Positions 34,289 through 44,500 of a stretch of DNA of 64,000 nt are shown piece after piece (positions within the stretch are counted from its first letter, which is position 1; each line of letters begins with the position of its first letter). The notes beneath the pieces are model-generated. The model saw only the letters and a list, made by a program, of their open reading frames with translations, ran no database searches and was not told the origin of the DNA. The stretch spans positions 1 through 64,000 of the forward strand of contig NZ_LQPW01000017.1 of assembly GCF_002116635.1 (NCBI RefSeq), in the 5' to 3' direction. Origin of the DNA: Mycobacterium szulgai. Lineage in GTDB: Bacteria; Actinomycetota; Actinomycetes; Mycobacteriales; Mycobacteriaceae. The position numbers and the translations under genes were made by a program.

Positions 34289-35005
34289 ATGGCCAAGATT
34301 CTCGTCACACATTCGCGCAAGGGCGGCGTGGGAAAGAGCACCAGTGCTTACGAGGTTGCGTACATACTTGACGCGGTACTGGTTGACTTGGAACACGACA
34401 TCGCCGGCGTCACGTCGATCTGGGGGGATCGCCCGCTCGACCGTGTCAGCGTCCCGATCCTTGATGCTCTAGAGAGTGGTCGGACACCTAAACCGCTCAA
34501 GGGATACCGAAAGCCCCGCCTGGTGCCTGGGCATCCGCACCTTGATAGGGAGGCGCCAAGCCGGGAGCAGATGTCCGAGGCTCTGCTGAAGTGGGCGGCC
34601 GAGTGGGACACCGAGTGGGTCGTCGTTGACACCCACCCAGGAGCCGCCGAGCATACACACGGTGCGCTGGCTGTGGCCGATGTCGTCCTCGCGCCCACCA
34701 CTCTGGACTTGCTTGATCTACGCGGCCTGGAGCAGTTGGTCGATGAAATGCTTGACTATCCCATCGTCGTTCTGCCGACCAAGGTGCGTCCAATCCCATC
34801 AGGGATCGGTCTTAGGAGACTCGACCAGATCGTAGAGAACAATGAGGTGCAGGTGGCTCCGCCGATTCCGTTGGTGAGCGATCTCCCGAAGCGCACGAAG
34901 CGCATTGCGATCACTTCCGAGGACCCGCCAGCAAAGCCGCTACGGCTCCTGGCGGAGCGCTACAAGATGGTCGGTGAATATGTGAAGGAGTACGCGGCGA
35001 GATGA
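34289..35005 (+). CDS. parA: ParA-type partition ATPase
   Basis: A 238-residue Walker-type ATPase of the ParA/MinD superfamily. It has the deviant Walker A KGGVGKST at residues 11-18, the A' region VLVDLEHDIAGVTSIW and the Walker B-like EWVVVDTHPGAAEH. It lacks an N-terminal DNA-binding domain, so it is the small type Ib class, which is normally partnered by a small RHH protein rather than classical ParB. The following gene fits that role and overlaps by 4 bases (ATGA). The nine-repeat array upstream would be the centromere and operator. The ribosome site is GAAGGA in the leader. It drives plasmid segregation. Confidence 0.9.
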   Translation: MAKILVTHSRKGGVGKSTSAYEVAYILDAVLVDLEHDIAGVTSIWGDRPLDRVSVPILDALESGRTPKPLKGYRKPRLVPGHPHLDREAPSREQMSEALLKWAAEWDTEWVVVDTHPGAAEHTHGALAVADVVLAPTTLDLLDLRGLEQLVDEMLDYPIVVLPTKVRPIPSGIGLRRLDQIVENNEVQVAPPIPLVSDLPKRTKRIAITSEDPPAKPLRLLAERYKMVGEYVKEYAAR

Positions 35006-35523
35006 CCAGTGGACTGGACATGATGAAGGCGGCCCGCGACAAGAAGAAGGGTTCCCGGGTTGGCAATGAGATGCCCCCGCCGCTGCACCCTGCTCGGTCG
35101 ACTCCAGTCAAGCTTCCGTGGGCACCTGAGGCCGCCGCGGAGGTCGAAGACTCACCCACACCCGCACCCGAGGCGGTCGGAGCTGCGCCAGCTGCGGACT
35201 CGCCGGTGCCCGCTGCTCCCGCGGGGCCGGCGCGTACGGCGGCGGCCCCGGTCCGGCGTCAGCAACAGAAACGTCCGGCAGCAGATCGTGTGGTGAGTTC
35301 TGAGCTGATCCCGACTACGGCGTACCTCGAAATGGACGAGGATCGCTTCATTCGCCGCACGATCGAGGCTGGCCGATATGGCAAGCCGAAGGTCACCTCG
35401 GCTAGCGCGGTCATCCGCTACGCGGTGCAGTACCTGGCTCGGCACATGACCCCGGAGGAAGTCGTTGCGGCCATCCGAGAGGCGGCGCCGGAGACCTCGA
35501 ACCAGGGCAGAATCCGCCTTTAA
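35002..35523 (+). CDS. Small ParB-like partition partner (RHH-type)
   Basis: A 173-residue protein overlapping parA by ATGA. The N-terminal half is basic and then Ala/Pro-rich and disordered (KAARDKKKGS, EAAAEVEDSPTPAPEAV), the type of tail that stimulates ParA ATPase. The C-terminal 70 residues have a strand-helix-helix pattern (TTAYLEMDEDRFIRRTI, SASAVIRYAVQYLARHM, TPEEVVAAIREAA) consistent with a ribbon-helix-helix DNA-binding fold. By position it should bind the GGTTGATC array. Its stop codon is the first of three ACCGTTCT repeats. Identification rests on context more than sequence. Confidence 0.72.
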   Translation: MTSGLDMMKAARDKKKGSRVGNEMPPPLHPARSTPVKLPWAPEAAAEVEDSPTPAPEAVGAAPAADSPVPAAPAGPARTAAAPVRRQQQKRPAADRVVSSELIPTTAYLEMDEDRFIRRTIEAGRYGKPKVTSASAVIRYAVQYLARHMTPEEVVAAIREAAPETSNQGRIRL

Positions 35524-35546
35524 CCGTTCTACCGTTCTACCGTTCT
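35523..35546 (+). repeat. Three tandem copies of ACCGTTCT after parB-like gene
   Basis: ACCGTTCT occurs three times without gaps (35523-35530, 35531-35538, 35539-35546), starting in the stop codon of the parB-like gene. The unit length is 8 bp, as in the array upstream of parA. It may be a second partition site or an operator for the next gene. Confidence 0.75.
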
Positions 35547-35621
35547 ATGGGTAGATGTGAGGCGGTGTGCGGTTTACCGGAGCATTTGAAAGCCGTGCGG
35601 TTCCGCGACGCGCGTGTTCGT

Positions 35622-35650
35622 GTATGACATATGTTATAGTGGTGTCATAC
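35622..35650. promoter_or_regulatory. Palindromic operator GTATGACA-N13-TGTCATAC
   Basis: GTATGACA (35622-35629) and TGTCATAC (35643-35650) form a perfect inverted repeat, with an AT-rich centre containing a -10-like TTATAGT. It ends 15 bases before the GTG start of the RHH-YfbU gene, so autorepression by that protein is likely. The half-site GGTGTCATAC recurs at 37449-37458. Confidence 0.65.
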
Positions 35651-35665
35651 AGACAGGAGCGCCGT

Positions 35666-36427
35666 GTGGCCGTCATCAACATCCGCGTCGAGGATCGGAT
35701 CCGCGACCAGCTCAAGAATCTGGCTGACGCCGAGGGGCTCACGCTGAGCGAATACGTCCGCGATCGCCTCCTGGAGGTGATCGTTCCCCCCGACTACCGG
35801 CCATCGGACGACTACGACGGTGAGCCGGCGCCGGAGACCATGCGGATCGCCGACCGGCAAGTGCTGTCGTTGCTGCACCGCATCCTGGCGCGTGTGCTGC
35901 CTGAAGATGCCAACGGCGAAGACGGGGACGAGGCGTATCAGCTTCAGCGTGCAGAGGTGATCGAGAAAGGCTTCACCGGGGAGTACTGGAGGGAAGTCGC
36001 TGGGTTCCGGACCGAGTTGTCCAAGCTCGACTGCGACCGCGTCCTCGACATCCTCGACATGTTCCGCGTGATCACCTACAGCATCGCGAGGCTGGCGAAG
36101 AAGGGAACGCCGGTCAGCGAAGACCTGGAGTACGAGCTGGAATTCCAGGGTTTCGACTACCAGGACAAGCTCGAAAGCCACATGGCTACTTATGTCGAGT
36201 TTTTGATGACTGACGATCGATGGACCGAACTGCGACCTCAGCTGGAACGCAACGGTGGTGGCAACTCCCACCACCGGACACTCGGCGCCTACATGCGCAT
36301 GCTCGCTGAGTACCGCCGCATCAAGGACGCCCGCGGCCGAGGGTCCCGCCGGGACGACTACTTGCTGTCTACCGAGGAGTTGAAACAGATTGCCGCCGCC
36401 CGAGTCCACCCGTCACACCGTGGGTAG
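35666..36427 (+). CDS. RHH-YfbU family regulator
   Basis: A 253-residue protein. The first 45 residues (VAVINIRVEDRIRDQLKNLA, then EGLTLSEYVRDRLLEV) are a ribbon-helix-helix DNA-binding domain. The remainder, residues about 60-235, matches the YfbU fold: RQVLSLLHRILARV, CDRVLDILDMFRVITYSIARL and ELEFQGFDYQDKLESHMATY. YfbU domains are of unknown function, but RHH-YfbU fusions occur in actinobacterial plasmids and are likely ligand- or partner-responsive repressors. The GTG at 35666 is chosen because of the AGGAG ribosome site 7 bases upstream; a longer frame from 35567 crosses the operator. It follows the par genes and precedes a DUF3800-like gene. Confidence 0.8.
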   Translation: MAVINIRVEDRIRDQLKNLADAEGLTLSEYVRDRLLEVIVPPDYRPSDDYDGEPAPETMRIADRQVLSLLHRILARVLPEDANGEDGDEAYQLQRAEVIEKGFTGEYWREVAGFRTELSKLDCDRVLDILDMFRVITYSIARLAKKGTPVSEDLEYELEFQGFDYQDKLESHMATYVEFLMTDDRWTELRPQLERNGGGNSHHRTLGAYMRMLAEYRRIKDARGRGSRRDDYLLSTEELKQIAAARVHPSHRG

Positions 36428-36480
36428 CTCAGTCGGGCTGGCCGGGCCGAACCGTCCCCGCGTCGAAATACGGTGTCTAA

Positions 36481-37158
36481 GTGGCGAGTAAAGCGTGGGT
36501 GCAGCAGAGCGGCGCCGTGACCCTGCTGGCCGATGCGTACCGGCGTGCACGCGGCGGCTATGTCGCATTCCTCGACGAAAGCTTTGAGCTGGGAGCCAAC
36601 CGGCGGACCTTCTACCTGATGTCGGCCGTGGTCGCCCATCGCGACCAACTGGAGCCGCTACGCGACGGCCTCGTCGACGTCGTGGGTGACCGGTTCTGGC
36701 ACACGACGGACAGTCTTCTCACCGAGGACGGGCGCCGGCAGGCAGTAGAGGTGGCGCAGTACCTGGGTGAGGAGAACGGCACCGAAGTGTGCATCGTGTC
36801 CTGCCGAATGCCCCTGGGCGATGACGGCGGAGACGCTGCGCGCCGTGCGTGCTTCGGGCAGCTCGCCGCGAGCCTGTGCACCGGGACGCAGCCGTTGGTC
36901 GGCGAAGTTCACCTGATGGTGCTTGAGCAGCGTGAGACGCAACATGAGCGCAGTTTCGATGCCAAGATCGTCAAGGACTTGCGGGCGGAAAAGGTGATCT
37001 GCCGTCAGTGCCAACTGAAGCAGGCTTCTCCGCGGGACGAAAAGTTGCTCTGGCTTCCGGATCTGGTGTCCTCCGCGGTCCGGCGCAGCATCACTCACCA
37101 GGAGAAGGATCTGCTGGAACCGATCGAACACATCACTCGGGTGCTGAACTGCCCCTAA
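36481..37158 (+). CDS. DUF3800-like (RNase H-fold) protein
   Basis: A 225-residue protein. The segment GGYVAFLDESFELGANRRTFYLMSAVVAHRDQLE, given here in pieces (VAFLDES, FYLMSAVVA), matches the start of DUF3800 proteins, which have an RNase H-like fold with an acidic Asp-Glu pair. Later acidic positions (FDAKIVKDL and LLWLPDLVSSAVRR) fit the family. DUF3800 proteins are often found near mobile elements and defence genes, and nuclease activity is suspected. The GTG at 36481 has no strong ribosome site. The gene lies 53 bases after the RHH-YfbU gene and may be regulated with it. Confidence in the family is moderate to good. Confidence 0.7.
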   Translation: MASKAWVQQSGAVTLLADAYRRARGGYVAFLDESFELGANRRTFYLMSAVVAHRDQLEPLRDGLVDVVGDRFWHTTDSLLTEDGRRQAVEVAQYLGEENGTEVCIVSCRMPLGDDGGDAARRACFGQLAASLCTGTQPLVGEVHLMVLEQRETQHERSFDAKIVKDLRAEKVICRQCQLKQASPRDEKLLWLPDLVSSAVRRSITHQEKDLLEPIEHITRVLNCP

Positions 37159-37514
37159 AAGCAGAGCAACCCCGGCGCGCCGTAGCCACCAACCGGGGTC
37201 AGACAGATCGTGGGGCCGAAACCGCAGAATCCGTACCTTGCTCCTGACGAAAGTATGCCACCTGCGGCACACGAACGTCCAGGGTTAGCGCTGTCACAAG
37301 CACCCCGAAGGTTTCGCCCGAGCACGTCTAATCAACGAAGGCCAGATCGTGGGTGCGCTGCTGTGAGATTTATGAGGCTTTCGCCTAAAACAGTTGCTTA
37401 AATGACGTAAACATGCCTGTGTTGCGCTGATGCCGCTGTTGTTCTACCGGTGTCATACTGGGAGATGTACGATTCCAGCATCGGGGTCTTGACCACGGGC
37501 ACATCAGGAGGGTC
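37159..37514. promoter_or_regulatory. Intergenic region with hairpin and GGTGTCATAC half-site
   Basis: No convincing gene is present in this stretch. ACCCCGG (37169-37175 region) and CCGGGGT (around 37192-37199) form a hairpin just after the DUF3800-like gene, a likely terminator. At 37449-37458 GGTGTCATAC matches the operator half-site upstream of the RHH-YfbU gene. A 23-codon ATG frame begins at 37465 and stops at 37536; it may be a leader peptide. Confidence 0.45.
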
Positions 37515-37556
37515 ATCATCACCGCCGCGCCGTTAGACGAGGACGCCGCCGCCGAC

Positions 37557-38375
37557 TTGGCGCGGTCCTTGCTCAGCGACGGCCATCCCATTGCTTACGT
37601 GATGGCCGAGACCGGGCTGTCGGAAAGCCACGTTGAGATGCTTGCCAGCAGCACTGTGGAGCCTGACGTGAAGCGCCTGGCCAAGTACATGAATGTGCGG
37701 CTCGCCGAGCTAGGGATGAGCCAGTTGGAAGCGAGCAAGCTCGGCTTGGTGTCGAGGTCGACGCTGAACCTCCTCGGTAAAGATGACCGGATCCCCGGCC
37801 GCAGCACGTTGTCCAAACTCGATGAACTTCTGTCCTGGCTACCCGGTTCTGCGCACGCCACGATGTACGGCTCGGAACCCAAGACACGTGAGGCAAGCGT
37901 CGGCAAGCGGCAAGGGCCTGTCGTTAACCGCGACGCCGAGGACGATTACGAAAATCTGCGCATGTGGATCGAGAAGCGGCTCCTGGAGTTGCAGATGAGC
38001 AAAAGCCGCCTGGCCGCTGTCGGCGGCCCGGGACGTACGACCCTGGCAACGATGGGTAAGCGTGGGTACAGCCCCAACGCCGAAACGCTGGAGCGCATCG
38101 ACACCCACCTGATGTGGGAGCCCGGCTCGGCGTTGGCTGCGCTTAAAGGCGGCAAGCCCGTGAATCGGCGTATCGAGGTGAAACCGCACCCCGCGATAGT
38201 CCCGATCCATTCGATCGTGGACCGGCTCAAGTTGCTCAAGACCCGCATCGAACGTCAGCAAGAGACCCTCAACCAGCAGGCGAGGGATATCGATCAAGCG
38301 CTGGCACAGGCGCATCTGGTCATCGAAGACTTGACCCCGCCGCAACACCGCGCAAATTTCCCGGCGTCAACATGA
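37557..38375 (+). CDS. Double-HTH coiled-coil protein, start codon uncertain
   Basis: A protein of about 272 residues with two similar helix-turn-helix units: residues about 46-95 (LAELGMSQLEASKLGLVSRS and onward to LLSWLPGSA) and about 135-185 (LLELQMSKSRLAAVGGPGRT to LMWEPGSALAAL). Both end in the same WxPGSA phrase, so the unit was duplicated. The C-terminus (LLKTRIERQQETLNQQARDI) is a coiled coil that would dimerise the protein. The only usual start is a TTG at 37557. The frame continues upstream to an AGGAGG ribosome site at 37506-37511 followed by GTC ATC ATC, so initiation at an ATC near 37515-37518 is conceivable. It is probably a transcription regulator. Confidence 0.7.
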   Translation: MARSLLSDGHPIAYVMAETGLSESHVEMLASSTVEPDVKRLAKYMNVRLAELGMSQLEASKLGLVSRSTLNLLGKDDRIPGRSTLSKLDELLSWLPGSAHATMYGSEPKTREASVGKRQGPVVNRDAEDDYENLRMWIEKRLLELQMSKSRLAAVGGPGRTTLATMGKRGYSPNAETLERIDTHLMWEPGSALAALKGGKPVNRRIEVKPHPAIVPIHSIVDRLKLLKTRIERQQETLNQQARDIDQALAQAHLVIEDLTPPQHRANFPAST

Positions 38376-38518
38376 CGTCGGCGCCCTACGCAGGGCATTC
38401 AGGTGGCCAGCCAGCAGGGCAGTCCTGCCGGCCCGCTCACCGGGCACGGGCACGGCTATTTCCGCCGATGCCGCAGATCAGGAGATGTACTCATGACTAG
38501 CGGCATCGGGAGAACACT

Positions 38519-41500
38519 ATGTCCCGCCAAAACGGCGACCAACAGCCAGATTTGTTCAGCTTCGAGGAGATTGACGACACCAGTGACCGAGTGGATGGGC
38601 CAGGCGGTCAACGAGGTGTACCGCCAGTGGCTGGAGCTACCTCAGGACTGGACACCGCAGCACAAGAATCGGTTTCTGCGCGAGGAGACCGCCCGACTGG
38701 ACCGGTTGGCAGCGCAGATGGCCGACGACCTGGCGGCGTCGTCGATTCAGGAATGGACCGCACGCCACGGCCAGCATCCGGACTATCAAACGACCGTGAA
38801 GTTACGCCAGACAGCGTTGCAGAACGCCCGCGAGGCGGTCGTGCGCCAGGAACTCTACGATCAGATTCCGGAGCCCCCGGAACAGACGGTGGACTTCGAC
38901 CCGCCTCTGCATCAGCCGCTGCCGCCCAGTCAGGTGCCGTGGAATCAGCGGTGGAACGACGCGCGGTATCGCAGCGAGCCGGGGGAGCGGATCGAAGCGC
39001 TGACCGAGATGGTGTGGCCCGCCCCGCAGTTTTCGGTGATGTTCCGCATCAAGGCGGCCTACCTCCTCAGCGCCCGACTGGAGGACGAACTCCCGGTTCC
39101 GGACGGTCCTCAGCATCCCCTGGCCACCGACCTGGCGCCCCTGGTGTACGAGGATCTTCGGGCCGACGGTTACCCCGTGGAGTAACTGAGCCCGAGCCCC
39201 AGCTGTCGCTGTTCGAGGACTTCGACCAACCCACAGACCCCGCCACGATCGATCCCGGCGGCACACCGCTGCCAGCGGCGCGACCACCGGCGACTCCCGC
39301 TGCGCCGCCGTCGGCCACCGATGTGCCACCAGTGCCGACCACGGCGGCTGTGGCCGCGACCAGGACCGGCGCGTCTACCGACATCCCCAGCTCGCAGCAA
39401 GCACCTACCGCAGAGCTGGTGCCATCACAACCGCCAGCGCCGGAGATCCCCGCTGTTCACGTCGAGGAGCCGGCGCAACCGTTTACGCTCAGCACCGAAA
39501 TCCGGGTGCCCTCGGGGACCAAAGCGCGCATCCACGCCAACCTCGCTGCCATCGACGTCCTCGAGCGGCTCAACCGTGAGGACGGACGCCCCGTCACCAC
39601 CGCCGAGAAGGAGGTGCTCGCGACCTGGTCAGGATGGGGCGCCTGCGCCGAGCTCTTCGATCGCCGCAACGACACCTACGCCACCGAGCGCGAACAGCTG
39701 CGCCAAACGCTGGGCCCCGATGCTTACCGCGCCGCCGAGGCGAGCATCCTCAACGCCCACTACACCGACCCGCTCATCGCCGCGGCCATGTGGGATGCGC
39801 TGCGCCAGGCCGGGATGCACGATGGACGAGTCCTCGAACCGGGCTGCGGGGCAGGAACATTCATCGGCCTCGCCCCCAAGGGCGCGGTCATGGTCGGCGT
39901 CGATAATGACACCGTCACCGCCGCCATCGCCGCCGCCCTCTACCCACACGCGCAGATCCGCGCCGAAGGCTTCGAAACCACCCGCGTCCCGGCCGAATCA
40001 TTCGTCGCCACGATCGGCAACGTCCCGTTCGGCAACTTCACCCTGGTCGACCCCGCCCACAATCCGGGCCGATTCAGCATCCACAACCACTTCATCAACA
40101 AGGCAATCAGCCTCACCGCCCCCGGCGGCTACGTCACCGTCTTGACTAGCCGCTACACCCTCGACAGCGTGGATTCCCGGGCGCGACGCGCCATGGCCGC
40201 CAAAGCCGACCTCATCGGCGCGCTACGCCTACCGTCGAGCGCCTTCAAGCGTGTGGCCGGCACCGAAGTCGTCACCGATATCCTGGTCTTACGCCGCAAA
40301 GACACCGGTCAAGCCGCCGAGGACGACCTGACCCGCTGGATCGACACCGAAGATATTCCCTTCGAAGACATCGCCCACCTCGTCGACCGCAACGTCTTTG
40401 GCGCCCAGAAGGCCGACGACGCCTTCCACGTCAATGAGTACTTCCTCAACCATCCCGACCACGTCCTGGGCGCCTACGCCCTCGGCCAAGGGATCCACGG
40501 CTCGCCCACCCTCAAAGTCGTGGGGGAGCAGCCCACCCGTGAAGCCCTGGCGCAGCAGGTACGTCAGCGCCTGTCCGACATCGTCGAATACGCCCTAACT
40601 CACGATAAGGGGCTGACCGCCACCGCGGACTCCCTCATCGAGGTCGATGACAGCGTCTTTGACGCCGGCTTGTTCACCGCCGCCGAACGCGTTGACCAGC
40701 CACCCATGGACACACTGCGCTACTACCCACCCACCGACAGCATCCAACGTTGGAGTGGCCACAGTTGGGAAGAACAACGCACCCCGAAAAGCCGTCTGCG
40801 CGAGACCCGTTCGTTGATCGAACTGCGCGACGCTGCGACCGCGGTCATCGCCTCCCAACGTGACGATCAGCCCCTTGAGGTGCGCGAGCAGCTGCGCGCG
40901 CACCTCAACAAGCTCTACGACTCTTATGTCGCCAAACACGGCCCGATCAACCGCTTCAAATGGATTTATCCTGCGCCCCCGACCCAAGAGGCTCACGACC
41001 GCAAAGTCGCCAAGGTCGAAGAATCGTGGCGCAAAGCCCGTGGTGCCGAAGGGGTGCCCTACCGCGGTCCCGTTCCCGAGCACCTGCTGGAGGACTGGTC
41101 GCAGAAAGCGTGGGAGCCCGCCAGCCCCTACAAGCGGCGCCCCCATCTTGATGGCGGCATGAAATACGATCCCCGGTGGGCCAACGTCGCGGCCCTGGAG
41201 ATCTTCGACGAACAAACCGGCGAGGCACTCAAAGCTCCGATTTTCTCCGTTGACGTCCTCAATGTCCGTGCCGTCCCGGACACCGCCGCCACCATCGAAG
41301 ATGCTCTCGCCATCAGCATCGACCAGCACCAGCGCATCGACATCGCCTACATCGCAAATCTATTGGGCACTGATCAGGCCGTCGCCGCAGAACAACTCCG
41401 TGGACTGGCCTACCCGTCGCTGGATGATCCCGACGAGCTAGTCCCGGCAGCGACCGCGCTGTCGGGCAACGTCCGCGAGAAGCTGGCTGCCGCCACTGCC

Positions 41501-44500
41501 GCGGCCCAGCGTGATCCGGCCTACCAGGATTGCGTCAGCGCGCTGCGGGAGGTGGTTCCGCGCGACAAAGAAGCCTCCCAGATCAAGACTCGCCCGGGCG
41601 CACCGTGGATCGACGCCAAATACGTCGCCCAGTTCGCCCGCGAAACCTTCGGCGCCCCCACTGTGGTCGCCGACCACGTCGGGGGCACCTGGTCGGTGGA
41701 ATGCGCACGCTACCAACGTGAATCGGTCTTGATGACCGAGACGTGGGGTACCGCCCATAAAGACGCGATCGAGCTGCTCGATGCGCTGTGTAACTCTAAA
41801 GCGATCACCGTCCACCGCCCCGCTGAGGAGGTGGCTGAAACCGGTGGCCCCAGCATCGATTTCGAAGCGACGTTCGCTGCCCAAGCTAAAGCCGCCAAGA
41901 TCACCGACGAGTTCCAGAAGTGGATCTTTGATGACGAGCAGCGTCGCGAGGAACTGGTCGCCGAGTTCAACAAGCGTTTCAACAGCCTTGTTGCCCCGAA
42001 ACATCGGGGCAACAAACTCACCCTGCCGGGTCTATCGGACCGGTTCGAACCGCACTACTATCAACGAGACGCCGTCGCCCGCATCATTGCCGAACCCACT
42101 GTGCTGCTTGATCATACGGTCGGTGCTGGGAAGACGGGGTCCATGCTGATGGGTGCGATGGAACTCAAGCGTTTGGGCCTGTGCAAGCAGCCATGGATCG
42201 TGGTTCCCAACCATATCGTGGAACAAGTAGGCCGCGAAGCCGCCCAGTGGTACCCGGCAGCTCGCATTCTTCTCGGCACCGCCGGCACCGACCCCGACGG
42301 GCGCCGGCGCTTTGTCGCCCAGTCAGCCACCACCGACTGGGACATGGTCATCATGCCCCAAAGCCTGTTTACTGCGATCGGCGTTAGTGAAGACACCCAA
42401 GTCGACTACGTGCAACGCCAGCTCGACGAGCTAGAGAATTACGCCGAACGCGCCGAGACCTCAGTCAGCAAGAAGCGCGTCGAACAGCAGAAGAAGCGGC
42501 TCGCGACGCGCCTGAGCGACCTGACCAAGCAGGAGCGGAAAGACACCGGCCTGAAGTTCGAAGAAACCGGTGGCGACTACCTTTTTATCGACGAAGCCCA
42601 TATGTACAAAAACAAAGGGCGCCTGAGCAATATCGAGGAACTGTCATGCCCGGCGGCCGCGCAGCGCGCCGAAGACCTCGCCATGAAACTGGAAGTACTT
42701 CGACGTCGCCGCCACGACGAGGGCCGCGCCGCCGGCCTGCGCCCCGACCAGGTTGTCGAGCGCGTCACCACCTTCGCCACCGGCACCCCCGTGGCCAACT
42801 CCCTCGGCGAACTCTGGGTCATGCAAAACTACCTGCGCCCGGATCTGCTGGCCGCCGCCGGCGTCGCCGACATCAACGACTGGGGTGCGACCTTCACCGC
42901 CCCGGTCAGCAGCGTGGAAGTCAACGCCACTGGCACCAGCCTGCGGACGGTGACCAGGGTCGGAAAATTCTGCAACCTCCCCGAACTGCTGGCCCTGTCG
43001 TCAATCTTCACTGACGTCGTCACCCGCGACCAAGTCCCCGTTGAACTACCACACCTGGCCGGAGACCGCCGACGGGTTGTGAGCATCACCCCTTCCCAGG
43101 AAGTCAAGGACTTCATCACCGACTTGGGCTGGCGTCTCGATCACCTCGACCCCAAGCGTCCCGACAAGGACAACCAGCTCAAGATCGCCAACGACGGCCG
43201 TAACGTGTCCTTGGACCCACGCCTGGCCAACCTGGACCCGCCGGCGATCTCGCGCGCCACCGAAGTCGCCGACGACATCATGGCGTTGTACCGCGCCAAC
43301 ATCGACAACATCTACCGCGACCCCGAAACCGGGCAAGAGATGCCGATCCGAGGGGCCTTCCAGATCGTGTTCTGCGACCGCGGCACACCGTCGAAGGACC
43401 CTCGCCAGTTCACCATCTACGCCGCGATTCGCGACGAGCTCGTCGCCCGCGGCATGCCCAGAGAATCCATCGCGTTCATCCACGACGCGGTCAAACCGGC
43501 CGACAAGCTCAACTTGGCCCAGCGATGCCGGACAGGCGAGATCTCGGTGCTGATCGGGTCCACCGAGAAAATGGGCACCGGCACCAACGTTCAAACCAGG
43601 CTGCGAGCCCTCCATCACGTCGATGTTCCCTGGCGGCCGGCCGACCTCGAACAACGCGAGGGCCGAATCATTCGACAAGGCAACCAAAACCCCGAGGTCG
43701 ACATCGTCAACTACGTCACCGAAGGGTCCTACGACACGGTGATGTGGCAGAAAGTTGAAGCCAAGGCCCGCTTCATCGAACAGATCAAACGCGGCGAAGT
43801 CGACATCGACGAAATCGAGGACCTCGGGGGAGGAGATATTTCCGGTGCCGCGGCCGAAACCAAAGCCATCGCCACCGGAGACCCCCGCTACATCAAGCAA
43901 GTCCAACTCGCCGAGGACGTCAAACGGCTCTCCGCGCTCGAATCCGCCCACCGCGATGCCGCAGCCCGCCGCCGACATCAACGCCGAGACACCGAACGCG
44001 AACTCACACGAGCCCGAAAAGAACTCGACATTCTTGAACCCGTGCTCGAGAAGATCGCCGCCCACGCAGACCAAGCGCCCACTGTCGTCGTCGGCGGCCG
44101 ATCCTATGCCGAACGTAGTGAAGCAGCCATCCCGTTCGCTGCGGCCTGCCGCGACGCCTACGCCGCGCTCAGGGACAAGTCCAGTTTTAGCACCCGACCC
44201 CTGGACGCCACCCTCAACGGAATCAGCATCACCGCGCGACGAAGCCACCTCAAAGGCGAACTGCAACTTACTCTAGATGTGCCGTCGACCACCGTGGGTA
44301 TCGAGGAGGCCGACCTGTTCGCCACTTTGCCCAGAGCCGCCGGAACCAACCACATCACCAAGGCGCGCGGGCTCTTACAGCGAATGGAGAACACCTATAA
44401 GGATATTCCGCACTTCAACACTCGACTCGAGCGTCGCGCCGCGACCCTACAAAACGAGCTCGACGACTACGACAGCACCAGCCTCGGGGACTTCGAGCAC

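Noticed and set aside
34166..34396. Minus-strand frame encoding repeated STDQPINR
   Set aside because: It is only the reverse reading of the 8-bp repeat array and part of parA; no ribosome site or family.
43046..44266. 406-codon minus-strand frame inside the helicase gene
   Set aside because: Long antisense frames are expected in high-GC coding DNA; the plus-strand helicase motifs here are unmistakable.
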